64,000 nucleotides of DNA. It comes from Dastarcus helophoroides (lineage: Eukaryota > Arthropoda > Insecta > Coleoptera > Bothrideridae). Shown one piece after another: positions 22,291 to 36,321 of the stretch (its first letter is position 1; each line of letters starts with the position of its first letter). The notes beneath the pieces were generated by a model. It was given only the letters and a program-made list of their open reading frames with translations. It searched no databases and was not told where the DNA came from. Location of the stretch: NCBI GenBank assembly GCA_028583605.1, contig CM053327.1:31403126-31467125 (forward strand). Reading direction: 5' to 3'. The translations under genes and the position numbers were made by a program.

Positions 22291-25200
22291 ATACATATAC
22301 TTGGCCGGCATTTTTCGGGTTTTTTTAAATTAATTTCTCACAATGATTCTTGCCCCTCCCTGAAAGAAATTCTGCCTGTGCCTATATTAAAAGAACAATT
22401 TTTTGGTGAAACGTTCAGGAAAAACTCAAAATTTACAAAGAAATTTAAACTTCAGGAAAAATTTGGAATTGCTAATTTTCTATCAAAAATATTCTAAATT
22501 CAAAATTTTCTTAGATTAATTTTTATTCTGCACCTTCATAACAATATAAGCGATTAAGAAAAATGGAAAAATTACAAAATGTTGAGAAAATAGTTGAGTT
22601 CAACATTTTTTGGTGTCGTCAGTTTTTGAGTAGATCTGAAAATTAACGTGGAGCTTTCGTTTGCTTTTTTTTATTTTTCTCGTGGCCATTTTTCTCAGGG
22701 TTACCCCTTCTTAAAGCGACTTAAAAATTTGAGTTTCTTGAATTTCTGTCACTATTAATATAAAAACGTTGAAATAACACCAAAGTTTCGATATAAAAAC
22801 CAAATATTTCGTGATTAAAATCCCAAAAAACTCAAAATTTTGAGAAAAAAAAGCTTAAGAATAGAAAATTTAAAACCAGTTCTAATTGGATTAGTTATTT
22901 TAATGATTTATTACATGAATTTGTATGACGTACCAGTCAACTGTTTTCGTCAGTGACAAATTTTAAATTAATGTAAATACGCACAAATCTAATTATTCGA
23001 TGGATCTGGGGACGGTCGGGGACGGTCGGTCTCCCTGCGAGTAGCACTGCCACTTCATCCCAACGCTGCACCCGTAGCCTTCCAGAAACGGATGTACAAA
23101 GTACTCAGCCGCTCATTATATCCGCGAATACCTCAATACCTCCCGATGAACGTGGCGGACCTAGGAAATTGCTTCAAGTACAAACCGTTCGTTACTTTTG
23201 CAAATTTTATATAATAAATAATACTTTAAATATAAACAATTATTGTTGAGGGTAAATCAATTCCTATCTCCGTTTAGTGAAAGCTTTGGATGCCCCTGAA
23301 ATAACTTTTATTACCAAAATTTGCTCATATTTGCCTGTATCACATATTTGACTTAAAAGCATCACAAATTTGGAAATATTTTTGACTCTTGCACCTTTAT
23401 CATGAGGATTTATTTTTGGGAATATGAACCGTTTCTAGGAATATCAAAATATGTTGAATATACCCCGCTGCACTGTTTCCAAGTGCGAATCAGAGCAGAT
23501 TTTTGGAATAAGAGTTTCAATTTAGGGTCCCTTATGGTCAGGAGATTACTGCAAGCGAAACACTATTGGGGCAGATCCATCACTATTTGGGCAGATCCAT
23601 CACTATTGGGGCAGATCCATCACAAACTCTGTTACTAGTTGCTATGCACACAAATTATGATAAATCTCATACTTCGCTCTTCAAAATTTACATCTCTCGG
23701 AATTTCGATGCTATACGTTGGGGAAACCTCTTGAAGTAATGGCAATAGAGCAGCTCTACTACTCCTAGACGCCTTTGACTTCAGCTCTGTGTATCGAATA
23801 AGCGGTGTAGTATGGATTCAAAAAAACCTGCTGCAAAGCAGCTTGGAGGTTCATATTAATTGTATCCACGAGTATATTCTATGCTAAAAATCGAGCAGTG
23901 GCGGCAGTCTGGCGCTTACGTCTGGCCATACGCAGCCGAAATTTAACAAATTTTTGGCTACGATTACGGTCAATTACGTTAAATTCAAGATAAAGTGAGA
24001 AAACATTTTTAAATAAAAGTCGGGATTCGCAAAAAAAATTGAAATTTTCCAAGAAAACTCGGGAAGTTCTGAATTTTAAGTAGAAATTTTAGGAATTAAC
24101 AGTAGTTCAAATAAAAGTTGCGAAAAGTCGAGGAAAACTCGAAATTGATTGAAATAAAGTACCGAAGTGTGGTAATCCAATAAAGTAAAAAATGTGACCA
24201 TTTTTGGTGAAATGTGCACCAAAATAGCTGTTCCAATATTGAGTCGCTTCAGTTACGTCGCTGACATGCACGCGACCCTAAATCCTGACGAATGTTGATT
24301 TTTAATTCGAAAAAAACATCGACCGACTTGTTTTGTTGTGTGTGTACGAGCAAGCCTCGGTATATGCGTGCGAAAATAAGCTGTAGAACATAGAATTTAG
24401 AGTAGAATCGCTGCCTCTGCATGCACCCACCCGCTTTGCAGCCCAATTACATTAAATTAGTGAGTAGGTTTGCGAAATGCCCTATAATTATTCCGATTTT
24501 ATACGTTTATAGCTCCTAATTGTGATGATAAATTTTCGAGTCAATAAGAATGGGCAATTTCGCATCATTGACATTTTAAAATAAAATATACGCACAAACT
24601 CGTCTAAATATTTGATACTTTGCCCGTACTGCTTCTGTTATTCTTGGCCTAGAATAAATTCGGTCTAATGTGTCTATATATGAAAATATTGATGTCGTTT
24701 CGAATGTTTAAAATTTGTATATAAAGTTCTCGAATTCGAATTCACCACGTTTTTAAATTTGTATTAGGATAATAAATGTCGTTTACAAATAGGTCTAGGG
24801 TTAGTAACTTTTTTACTTAAAATACTAAATAGCAAGGAGGCCGTTAATTTGTAGTGAGGATGTTCAATTTTTATCCTGTAGCAGCAATAATTTTTTGATA
24901 AATTGTCTAATCTGAATAATAATTTTTTTAATATTGTTTACATGATGATAATATATGAAATATCTGAGGCCTATTAAAGACTGATTGCAATTGCGTAATA
25001 AACCAAATATATTTTTATATTTTGTAATGAGTGTGAAAAAAAAATATTTTGTAGAGGTTTTAGAAAATTTTGGTATAATTTTTTTGAAGATTTCTACCAC
25101 TATGATCAAAGACTGATTAAAAAGCCAAGATATGCATTCAAACTACACGTTACAAGCAATAATTGATCAAGAATTCTATTTGGCAATAAATATCCTTTTA

Positions 25201-25640
25201 ATAAATTTCCGTATCTTTGAGAATTTAATTTTCGAGGAAAATTATTATTTATTGCGTAAGTAAAATGTCTATTATCCTTGGTCAATTAATTGTTTTAACT
25301 AATTATGGACAAATTTTTAACAAACAATGTGGTTAGACACATACACAGCGATATTACAAAAGCAACTAAGTGTTGGAAAAAGTTGGACATCCATACGCAT
25401 CTTTATAAAATTCAACGGTTTCCCTAAACATTTTTGCATATAACGCTAGCATTGTGCTGGTGTGAGGACCAATGGACGAAAGCCATATGGCTTAATTAAT
25501 CGATTTCTACGAGTCCGTCGTCCTCTTTAATTAAATAAGCGACAGGGGGATATGATCCCCTTAAAGTTGCTCTTTTTTTTTGTAATAATCTAGGGCTGTC
25601 GATGCACTATATACTAACTTTTTTTGCAATTATTTATCCA
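22290..25640. other. lower-repeat intergenic stretch
   Basis: No gene is recognised. A GC-richer patch at 22995-23170 contains a doubled GGGGACGGTC (overlapping GGTCGGGGACGGTCGGT) but no family resemblance. A 65-codon minus frame at 24249-24446 is unrecognised. A small GGGGGAT/ATCCCC dyad lies near 25540. Confidence 0.4.
23565..23632 (+). repeat. short tandem repeat, 21-23 bp, three units
   Basis: CACTATTGGGGCAGATCCAT is repeated three times, the middle unit reading ATTTGGGC. Confidence 0.85.
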
Positions 25641-27050
25641 GGTAAAAGTTAAAAATTTGCAATAAAATATAAAGTAAATTTTTCCAAAAATCAAAATTTA
25701 CAAAAGAATCGTAAATTTGAGAAAAATGGAAAATTTTAAAATAAGTGACATTTTTAAACCCTCAAAGCTTGAAGAGTTGAAATTTTGAACAAAGTTCAAA
25801 TTTTCAGAAAATGCCGAAATTTAAAAAAGTGGAAATTTTAAAATTGTAAACCTTTAGGAAGTTAAAATTTTCAAAAATTTGAAATTTGAATTTAAAAAAA
25901 TGCTACATTTTCGATTTCTAAAACTAGAGAAAGGCAAAACTTTGAAAAAAGTCGAAAGGGTTAGGTTCAAATGAAGTGGAAATTTTGATAGAAGATTGAA
26001 TTTTTTTTAAAAAGCGAAAATTTTGAAGACAACCGTCAAAACCCCCAAAGTTGAAATATTCAAAAAAATTGAAATTTGAATTTTAAAAAAATCTACATTT
26101 TTCGATTTCTAAAACTAGAGAAAGTCGAAACTTTGGAGAAGGTCGAAAAAGTTAGGTTCAAATGAAGTGGAAATTTTGATAGAAGACTGATTTTTTTTTA
26201 AAAAGCGAACATTTTGAAGAGAAAACTCCAAACCACCAAAGTTGAAATTTTCAAAAAGTCAAAACTTGAATTTTAAAAAAATCCATATATTTCCATTTCT
26301 AAAACTAGAGAAAGTCGAAACTTTGAAAAAAGTCAAAAAGGTTAGGTTCAAATGAAGCGGAAATTTTGATAGAAGATTGAATTTTTTTCAAGAAGCGAAC
26401 ATTTTGAAAACAACCGTCAAAACCTCCAAAGTTGAAATTTTCAAAAAAATTGAAATTTGAATTTTTACAAAATCTATATTTTTCGATTTCTAAAACTAAA
26501 CAAGGTCGAAACTTTGAAAAAAGTCGAAAGGGTTAAGTTCAAATGAAGTGAGAATTTGGATAGAACCTTGATTTTTTTTAAGCGAAAATTTTGAAGACAA
26601 ACGTCAAAACCTCCAAAGTTGAAATTTTCAGAAAGTCAAAACTTGAATTTTTAAAAAATCTAAATTTTTCGATTTCTGAAACCAGAGAAACTTTGAAAAA
26701 AGTCGAAAGGCTTAGGTTCAAATGAAGTGGAAATTTGGATAGAAGATTGATTTTTTTCAAAAAGCAAAAAATTTGAAGACAAACGTTAAAACCTCCAAAG
26801 TTGAAATTTTTAAAAAGTCAAATTTTTGAAAGCAGGATTTTTCAGAGTCGAACCTTTCAAAGTAGAATTTTTCAGAGTCGAATCTTTGAAAGAGTTTGAA
26901 GCATCGTAAATGAAAATGTCAAACAAGGTAAAGATCAAAAGAGTGAGACTTAAAAAACGCCGATTTTCAAAAAAGTCGTAACTTCTAAAAAAATAAAGTT
27001 TTTAAAAAGATCAAAATTTTCAAAAAAAAAAGAGTAAAATAGTCAACATT
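25640..27050. repeat. tandem array of about 190 bp, 4-5 units, within AT-rich repeat
   Basis: The word GTTAGGTTCAAATGAAGTGG starts near 25960, 26151, 26341, 26532 (GTTAAG variant) and 26711. Units also share GATTTCTAAAACTAGAGAAA and AACCTCCAAAGTTGAAATTT or close variants. Confidence 0.8.
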
Positions 27051-27386
27051 CTGGAAAAATTTCGGTCTACCTCTCGATTTCCCGGATTTTTTTCAAACAT
27101 TTTGTTTCTCGAAATTCCAAGTTTAAAGTGTACATTTCGAACTAAATTTTTGACAAATAAAAGTCGTGTGTTTAGTTTTTAAATTCGAAATTCCAGTTTT
27201 CGACGCTTCCCTTAGAAATTGAAATTAATATATTTTCGAGGTCTAGATTTTCACATCAATATTTTGAAATTAAAAAAATGGATTTTTAAATCTGAATTTA
27301 AGCCTAAAAATCTGAAAGTCGAAATTGTGTAAAAATGGAATTTCTATAAAAATATTTTTTTGACTTCATGTTGAAATAAAAATACC

Positions 27387-27457
27387 AAACCAAGAAAGAT
27401 TAAATAACACAACAAAGGTTGCTCTAACGCGTTTCAACAGCCAAGCACATTTTAATC
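27387..27457 (-). mobile_element. fragment of the inverted-repeat hammerhead family
   Basis: On the minus strand the piece holds the 3' half of the core (GGCTGTTGAAACGCGTTAGA) followed by the right arm (CAACCTTTGTTGTGTTATTT). G12 of the GAAA is replaced or shifted and CTGAAGA is missing, so it is a dead fragment. Confidence 0.65.
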
Positions 27458-27459
27458 GC

Positions 27460-28380
27460 AAATTGAATGTTTAGCATAGATAAGAATCCTTTTTTTTTAA
27501 TTTGATTTTCTTTTTTTTTATTTTGAAATTTACAGTTTAGGAAAAAATAAATAACCAACTTTCAATTTAAAATTGTAAGAAAAAAAGACGAATTTGCGAA
27601 GAAATGTTTACATATTTCCTTAAAATTTCGATATAAAGGTCAACATTTTAAACAGAAAACGAAAATGCCGTGCTTAATCTCGGTTTTCTGAAACAAAAAA
27701 CGCGGAACAATTAATCACAGAATGCTAAAATTTTAACTTGCGAAATTTTGAATTAAAAAGTCGAAATTATGAGACTTATTAGAAGCTTTGTATTTAGCTG
27801 ATGATTTTAAAGTAAGAATTTCGAAGAAAAAAATGAGAATTTCAGGTTTAATATTAAAATTTTGACAAGAAAAACTGAAATTTGCATAAAAAATAAAAAG
27901 CTTTAAAAAAGAATTTTCTAAACAAAATATGTTTGCAAACATACATAGATACTTTCAACATTGAGATCTTCGACTTGGTGCTCTTATCAACTAATTAATG
28001 TTAAAGACGAAATGTTTTACAAAAATTAAAAATTCTCTGTTTAAAATGGGACTTTAGAAACGTACATACTTTTATAAATAATTCTTGAAATGTTCATCAT
28101 CTCAAGCTCTTGACGTTAACCTACAAAAATCCACCTTGACCTTAAAATGTTAGGCATAACTTAGGTTTCTAGTTTACATTTAAAATTTTGATCAGAAAGA
28201 TTGAAATTACGAAAAAAAAAAATAAATTTATAAAAGTCCATTTTATCTTTTTATCTATAATTTCGAAATTCGAAAAATTTAAAATTGAAAACTTTGCAAA
28301 ACATAACAGGAATTTCTTGAAATGTTGTGAAAAAACTCGAAATTTAAAAAAATGCCTAATAGTTTTCAGTTTTTTTTGGT
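27460..28380. repeat. AT-rich degenerate repeat
   Basis: Nothing but AT-rich word repeats is seen. Confidence 0.45.
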
Positions 28381-29170
28381 AATTCTTACTTCTACCTGTT
28401 TTTCACAATTTAGAATTAAAAGCTTAAATTTTTATTTGAATTTAATCTTCAAATGTGAAGAAAAAATATTCCAAGTTCAATTTTGGAGAAAAATCTTAAA
28501 ATTTTCAAAAAATGTTGCTTTTTCCCTAAATTTGACTTCGAGCCAAACTTTTTACTTTATTTCTAGAAATTTTGACTTTAGACACAGGATTTTAAAATAA
28601 AACTTGAAAGACTTTAAAACTCGAAGTTTCTAGTGTTTGTCAAAATTTCTAGTTGATTCTCAAAATTTCGACTATCTCTAAGATTGGTGTTTAAAAATAC
28701 AATTCTTTAAAATGTTGAGAAAAAATTCGAAATTAAAAAAAATAATGGTTAACAATTTTCACTTTTTCCGGTATTTCCTAGTTCTTTCTCGAAATTTTGA
28801 ATTATTTTTCAAAATTTCGACATTCAAACACAAAATCTCGAGATGGAGTTGTACATTTTTTCATTTCCTACTTGTTTTTCACAGATTTCGAATTTAAAGG
28901 CTCAATTTTCATTTGAATTTAATCCCCAAATGTGAAGAAAAAATATTTTATTTGGAGAAAAATCCTAAAATTTTCAAAAAATTTTGCTTTTTCCCACAAT
29001 TTGACTTTGATCCAAACTTTTCATTTTCTTTCTAGAAATTTTGACTTAAGACACGGGATTTTAAGACAAAACTTGAAAGACTTTAAAACTCAAAGTTTCT
29101 AATTTTTGTCAAAATTTCTAGTTGAATCTCAAAATTTCGACTATCTCTAAGATTGGCGTTTAAAAACAAA
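28380..29170. repeat. two-unit tandem repeat of about 474 bp
   Basis: Shared ordered words include TTGTTTTTCACA, CAAATGTGAAGAAAAAATAT, TTTCTAGAAATTTTGACTT, AAACTTGAAAGACTTTAAAA and CGACTATCTCTAAGATTGG, in copies near 28396 and 28870. Confidence 0.75.
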
Positions 29171-29414
29171 ATCTCGTAAACTCTAAGTTCCAAAATTTGG
29201 AAATAAAAACAGAATAAAATTTGAAGATTCTATTTTCAGACGAAATTTTAAAACAGAGGCTTAACAATTCCATTTTTTTTACTTTCACTGACAAAGAAAG
29301 TCTGGATTTGAAATAATTTTTGATTTCCTAATTTGTCGAATTTTCGTCTTCCTCTCGCAATTTAATATGAGGTAACCTCGTGATTTCGACTCGTATCTCA
29401 AAACTTTGAGGGAA

Positions 29415-30950
29415 AAATAAACTTTTCCTGTTTGCACTTTTTTTGAGAAAAAAATCGAAATCGATAGAAAATTTTCAATTTTATTTCCGGAATTGATATT
29501 TGTTTCTAGAAACTTCCAAATCCTTCTCAAAATTTTAGATCTAAAATCGGAGAAAAGCTGGAAGCTAAATTTTTAGTCGGAAATTTCTGCTTTTTTCTCA
29601 TAACTTCGAATTCAATAGTTTTCATTTTAATTTCATTCAAAAAAACGCTAACATTTTTCTCGAAATTTCGAAGTTTTACTCAAACTTTCGACTGTTTTCC
29701 AAAGTTTTTCCAAAAAATTTTGACTGGATCTTACGAATTGAATTTCTAAGGAGTTTTTCTCAAAAATGGATTTTTTCATGAAATTCTTACGTTAACTGGA
29801 ACTTTCCACTTCGCACTTTTTTTTGAGAAAAAAATCGAAAAATTTTCAGATTTTTTCCCAAATTGATATTTAGAAACTTCGAAATCTTTCTCAAAATTTT
29901 GGATCTAAAATCGACGAAAGGCCGAAAGCTGAATTTTTTGTCGGAAATGTCTACTTTTTCTCGTAATTTCGCATTTAAAAAGTTTTAATTTTAATTTAAT
30001 TCAAAAATTTGCTAATATTTCTCTCGAAATTTCGACGTTTTAATCAAATTTTCGACTGTTTTCCAAAGTTTTTCTAAAGAACTTTGACTGTGAATTGGAT
30101 CTTTGGAATTGAATTTAGGAGGAGTTTTTCTCAAAATTGGATTTTTTCATGAAATTCATACGTTAAACCGGAACTTTCCACTTCGCACTTATTTGGAGAA
30201 AGAAATCGAAATTTTTAGAAAATTTTCAGATTTTTTTCCGAAATTGATATTTGCTTCTAGAAACTTCGAAATCTTTCTCAAAATTTTGGACCTAAAATCG
30301 AAGAAAGGTCGAAAGCTGAATTTTCAGTCGGAAATTTCTACTTTTTTCTCGTAATTTCGAATTTTGAAGTTTTAATATTAATTTAATTCAAAAATTTGCC
30401 AACATTTTTCTCAAAATTTCGACGTTTTACTCAAATTGTTGACTGTTTTCCAAAGTTTTTCTAAAGAATTTTGACTGTGAAGTGGATCTTTCGAATTAAA
30501 TTTAGGAGGAGTTTTTCCCAATAATGGTTTTTTTTTTTAATTCTTACATTAAACCGGAACTTTCCACTGGGCACTTTTTTCGAGAAAAAAATCCCAATTT
30601 TTAGAAAATTTTCATTTTTTTCCGGAATTGTTATTTGTTTCTAGAAACTTCGAAATCTTTTTCAAAATTTTGGATCTAAAATCGAAAAAAGGCCGAAAGC
30701 TGAACTTTCAGTCGGAATTTCTACTTTTTTCTCGTAATTTCGAATTTAATAGTTTTAATTTTAATGTAATTTAAAAATTTACTATCATTTTTGTCGAAAT
30801 TTCGACGTTTTAACTCAAATTTTCGACTGTTTTCCAAAATTTTTCCAAAGAATTTTGACTGTGCAGTGGATCTAACGAATTGAATTTCTAAGGAGTTTTA
30901 CTCAAAAATAATTTTTTTTATGAAATTCTTACGTTAAACTGAAACTTTCT
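29415..30950. repeat. four-unit tandem array of about 375 bp
   Basis: Units begin near GCACTTTTTTTGAGAAAAAA-like words at 29436, 29815, 30186 and 30564. They share TTTCTAGAAACTTCGAAATC, GTTTTACTCAAA, CGACTGTTTTCCAAAG and CATGAAATTCTTACGTTAA or variants. A partial homologue is at 20130-20300. Confidence 0.8.
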
Positions 30951-32100
30951 ATTACCAATCAGTTATTTAAAGTTTAAACAGAATATTTCATTATTATTTT
31001 TATTATTTCTATTTGAGATTTTGTCCACACATCCAAAGAGAGAAAGACTTTTTGTAGAATTCTTTGTTTACCCTCAAAATTTAAACAAATTAATGGGAGA
31101 ATACGACTTTCATCTCAAAATTTTACAAAAAAAAAATAGAATTTTCTCAAGTTAACGCTTTTAAACTGGTTAAATATTTTTAATTTTTCTCTAAATTTCT
31201 ACCTATTTCTCAGTTATTCAAAAATTTGACTTTAAACTCTAAATCATGAGACAAAAATGTAAAATTAGACTCTATGAGGTTTCTACTATTTTTCTCGGAA
31301 TTTTGGAATTTAAATGCAACCTAATTACAGAATGTTACGACCTTTATGTCGAAATGTCTACGTTTTGCTGGAATTTTTGACTGTTCTTCGAAAGTTCTAC
31401 TTTTTTATTAGAATTTTGACAGTAAAATAGAACCTAAGAATTGAATTCCTAAGAAATGTTTGTTAAAATAGATCTCCTACTCTAAATTGGAGCTGTCTCT
31501 TAAAAATTAATTATTTAAAGTTTAAACACAAGATTTTATTATTCTTCATGGTGGACTCACGTAAACATATTTCAAAAAATGTTTCAGAATATTGTCAACG
31601 TTCAATAAAAATTTAAATATTTCCAAACTAAAATTTTCTATAAAAAATCATTTATTAAATAAATAATTTTGAATAGAAAATTCCAGTTTAAAGTAGCTGG
31701 AGTTGTAATTATTTTCAAATCAATATTTCAACTTTTTGTTGATTTTTCGACTCGAGATTGAGATTTTAATTTCAAAATTTTTAGGGACAAAATAGAATGT
31801 TTAAGTTCACACTTGAAATGTTGACAAAAAACTCAAAATTTCGAAGATTGGGTGGAAATGTTCAGTTTTGTTTGGAAATTTGGGTGTTTATTAAATTTTT
31901 CACCCGAAGCTTAAAATTTCGAGAAGTTTCTCCTGTTTTTTCGCTTCCCCAAGTAATGGAAATTTAAATAAAAACAAATTCGATTTATTCAATATCTGGG
32001 GGAATATCCGAGTTGGAATTCTTTTATAGGCATCAACTTTGAAATTTTGGTTTCCCCCAACCTGGATAAATAAATGTAAAAAAATTCTACGAAGGCGCAA
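30950..32100. repeat. AT-rich degenerate repeat
   Basis: Pyrimidine-up word repeat decays towards 32100. No gene is seen. Confidence 0.45.
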
Positions 32101-34711
32101 TCAGGGTAAGGGTCGTACAGTATACAACCGTATAATAGATTAAGGTAGCTTCGCTGCAAGTAGATAATGATATAAATGTGTGTTACGCTTCTGTGGCTAA
32201 TGCTATATATTCAAACCACCGACCGTGAACTTCGTCGTATTTTTATAAAAAATATCGACTCCGAAATCAGTGAGATGCACAATATATTTTTCGTAAAGTA
32301 TTGTGATCAACATATATTTTTATACAATTGGCATTATTAGATGTAAAAAAAGAATAACAATTTTATTTTTATCGAATCGGCTCAAAAGTCTGCTGTGGTT
32401 TTATCGGTATTGTGATCGCAATTTGTACAGATATAAGAATTTCGAAAGTGATAAAATTTTTATATAATACGGATCAATGGATAAAAATTGTACATGTGTA
32501 ACTATGTTTTTTACGAAGTTGTAAAAATGTTCGCGTAAGCTGTTTAGGCTAGGGTAGTCTTAGTTTCTTGTTCAAGTGTCGGTGGTTTTGGCTTTCGCAT
32601 TTTGCATTGATCAAATATATTTATTTCGCACCATTTTTAAAAAACTTGGGCACTAACTTCGGTTATGTACTTATGTGGACGTTTATAATTTGCTTATTTA
32701 ACACCTATAATCACAAATTACTCAAAAATAGATGACATGGGACATTTTTTTAAATATATAGATGTACTGGCATTAAATTGAAATGCATAAAAAATACATA
32801 TACAACTCAAAACGTACAATTATCAGTTTAAAGTTAAAAAGACTCCTTGAAAACATATGTAATATATTTTGCTTTTTGCAAAGAAATTCACTTGCAAAAT
32901 TCAATAAATTGGTTGATTCTGTGGTTGTGACTCAAGGTGTCTCTGAAATTTTGGAGTAACCTTAATATTTTCGCATCACATAAACATTAAGGAGTTTTAT
33001 TTTTTTATACGCCATACCTATTATTTTATTGTAAAACGTGAAAGGTTTTAATAGACAATGAACAGTAAAATAGTATATTTATTAAGAACTAGCATATATT
33101 ATTTCATTGCAAATATATTTGACCAATTCATAATAATAATAATGTATGTTGGTGAAAAACTACAACGTTTTTTCCTACATACATAAATGTTTTCCCTATT
33201 AAAGTACAAATTTTTGGTAATTATATACAATTATTATTGAATATGTTTCGATGTTGTAGTTGTGAATTTGTAGAGTAGCCGCCAGGATGCTCCCTTGCTG
33301 TTTTAAATTACTTATTATTACGATTATTATTAAAAAGTGTTGAAGAGTTGAGAAGCAAGTTTATGCATGTTTAGGGTTCTCTAAAGATGGCATGTCTGAC
33401 CTAGAAACCACATTTATTATAAATGCAGGAGTAATTCATCCACTTAGAAGATTTGTGTTTTTTCGCTGAAGTTATCAATAGGAAAAACGTTTGGAAACTT
33501 CTGGTTTACAAATAGCACATTTTGCATGTTTGTTAAAGCACAATAGTCAATATTTTACGAAGGCCATCTTTAGCGAATCAGTGTTATAGTGTACTGTAGT
33601 AGATGTGAAAGATCGGCAGAGCTGTGGTCGACTTCTGCTTCAATTCTTGTTGTAAAGAGGCAACACTACTGAACAAAGCAGAATGTGACTTAAGCCAATT
33701 GTTGACGTTTACTACGCATGGGTTAAAATATCTCCGAATGCTACAAATTTACTTGGGTGATCACTGATTGAGTACAAATTCTGCCGATCTTATCACGCCG
33801 ATTATTATCATTATTATTATTATTAAAGTACTTTCCAGAGTTTACTTAAACAATATCACAGACAAATTTTGTTGTTTATTTGTTTTCTGTTCAGAATGGA
33901 TTAGCGAACGTTCCCTATTTCTAATTGATTAAAAGTACAAATCCCAGAAAAATACTAGTCTCAGTGATTCCTTCAGGTAACAAATCAGATTGAACGTAAG
34001 CCTTTGTGTTTGTTGTTATTTAGGCACTACTAATGTCGTGGGAAGTTCGCCAATCACATTTCTCTATATTGTACCGTTAAACATGTTTAGTTTATTTTCA
34101 TCGAGTAGAACTCATCTTAGATCACCCCTCCATAGAAAATAGCAATGTGTGCCATATTCCTAAGGAGATAAAGCCAAATACTGGGGGTGTCTAAAATAAG
34201 AACTACTCCAAAAGTAGCAAATTTTAAACAATACACTACTAGAGTACCTATGTCTTTGGAGAGGCAATTTGAAGAGTCAGTATCCTTCATATTGATTATT
34301 ATAAATTATCTATTTGTAACAATATAAGCTAACAGTTACTTCGGCAAAGTAAATCGATATATGTGCTCTAAAAAATGGGCTTTAATAATGCGAATATATT
34401 GTCTTTTTAAGCTTTCGTAATGGTAAGAAATTATCGCTTTCATTTAACATTGTAACATATATCGATTCACAATCAGAGAATGTGAAATGTTTTATACGCG
34501 TGAGTATTTAATATCACTATTATATACGACAAAATTGATCGAGCTTTTGACAGCTTTTTATATTATATATATGTAATACGATGGAATTACAAATTTTTCA
34601 AACGTAATATAATCATTCTCTATAAATCTGGGTTTTATTTCTCTATTCTATTTCTCAGCATACAAATAACCGTTGGTAAAACCGAAAAACGTTTGTCATT
34701 ATTCCAAGTGC
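32100..34711. other. 2.6-kb low-repeat AT-rich block, unassigned
   Basis: In contrast to its surroundings this block shows almost no word repeats. It has frequent ATATAT, TGTAAATA-like and ATTATTATT runs and no protein-like frame. It resembles a long 3' UTR or a conserved non-coding stretch, and which strand is unclear. It directly precedes the satellite. Confidence 0.3.
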
Positions 34712-36321
34712 CACTGGGTGTTATGTCCCAATAATAATCTATTTCTTTAGCTCAGCTTCAAAGTTATGGGCGAAACGTAGTAGATTTCATAATGCAAGGA
34801 ACTAACTTAACTCCTCTAGGATTCACAGCAGAGTAGATGATGGAGTTGGGCACCAGATAGTTTCCTGTTGTCGCTGCTTATCTTCCCTGACGAGAAACTA
34901 CCATAGAAAATTTCTTTTGTGTTCCATTAATTTAATGCGAATTGATAAGAAGTTACTCGAAATCTCAGGAAGAGCTGACTAGCACTTTACATGGTATCAA
35001 CTTACTTTACAGAACTCAATAACCAAATAATTGGGGAAATAAGATGTGCGATATCCTTATTTGTTATAGACTGGGTGTCATGTCCCAGTAATAATCTATT
35101 TCTCTAGCTCACCTTCAAAGTAAGGGGCGAAACGTAGTAGATTTCATAATGCAAGGAACTAACTTAACTCCTCTAGGATTCGCAGCAGAGTAGATGATGA
35201 AGTTGGGCGCCAGATAGTTCCCTGTTGTCGCTGCTTACCTTCCCAGACGAGAAACTACCATAGACATTTTCCTTTGTGCCCCATTAATCCTAATGGGGTG
35301 CGAATTAATAAAAAGTTACTCGCAATCTCAGGAACAGCTGACTACCGCTTTACATTGCATCAACTTACTTTACAGGACTCAATAACCGAAGAACTGGGGA
35401 AATAAGATGTGCGAGATCTTTATTTATTATAGACTGGGTATCATGTCCCAGTAATAATCTATTTCTCTAGCTTAGCTTCAAAGTAAGGGGCGAAACGTAG
35501 TAGATTTTATAATGCAGGGAACTAACTTAACTCCTCTAGGATTCTCAGCAGACTAGATGATGGAGTTGGGTGCCAGATAGTTTCCTGTTGTCGCTGCTTA
35601 CCTTCCCTGACGAGAAATTACCATAGAAATTTCCCTTTGTACCCCACTAACCTTAATGTGGCGCGAATTGATAAGAAGTTATTCGAAATCTCAGAACAAC
35701 TGACTACCACTTTACATTGCATCAACTTACTTTACAGGACTCAATAACCGAATAACTGGGGAAATAAGATGTATTTGTTATAGACTGGGTGTCATGTCCC
35801 AGTAATGATCTATTTCTCTAGCTCAGCTTTAAAGTAGGGGGCGAAACGTAGTAGATTTCAAAATACAAGGAACTAACTTAACTCCTCTAGGATTCGCAGC
35901 AGAGTAGATGATGGAGTTGGGCGCCAAATAGTTTCCTGTTGTCGCTGCTTACCTTCCCTGACGAGAAAGTACCATAGAAATTTTCCTTTGTGCCCCATTA
36001 ATCTTAATGGGGCGCGAATTGATAAGAAGAGGTTAGTCGAAATCTCAGGAACAGCTGACTACCACTTTACATTGCATCAACTTACTTTACAGGACTCAAT
36101 AACCGAATAACTGGAGAAATAAGATGTGCGAGATCCCTATTTGTTATAGGCTGGGTGTCATGTCCGAGTAATAATCTATTTCTCTAGCTCAGCTTCAAAG
36201 TTAGGGGCGAAACGTAGTAGATTTCATAATGCAAGGAACTAACTCAACTTCTCTAGGATTCGCAGCAGAGTAGATGATGGAGTTGGGCGCCAAATAGTTT
36301 CCTGTTGTCGCTGCTTACCTT
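34712..36321 (+). repeat. satellite, about 360-bp unit, left part (4.5 units)
   Basis: The word ATGTCCCAGTAATAATCT (with variants) recurs at 34723, 35080, 35443, 35794 and 36160, giving periods of 357, 363, 351 and 366 bp. Units are about 90-95% alike by eye and clearly GC-richer than the surroundings. Each holds a short palindrome CCCCATTA...TAATGGGG (35279-35298 in one unit). No open frame is maintained. The array continues after the insertion at 36322. Confidence 0.92.
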
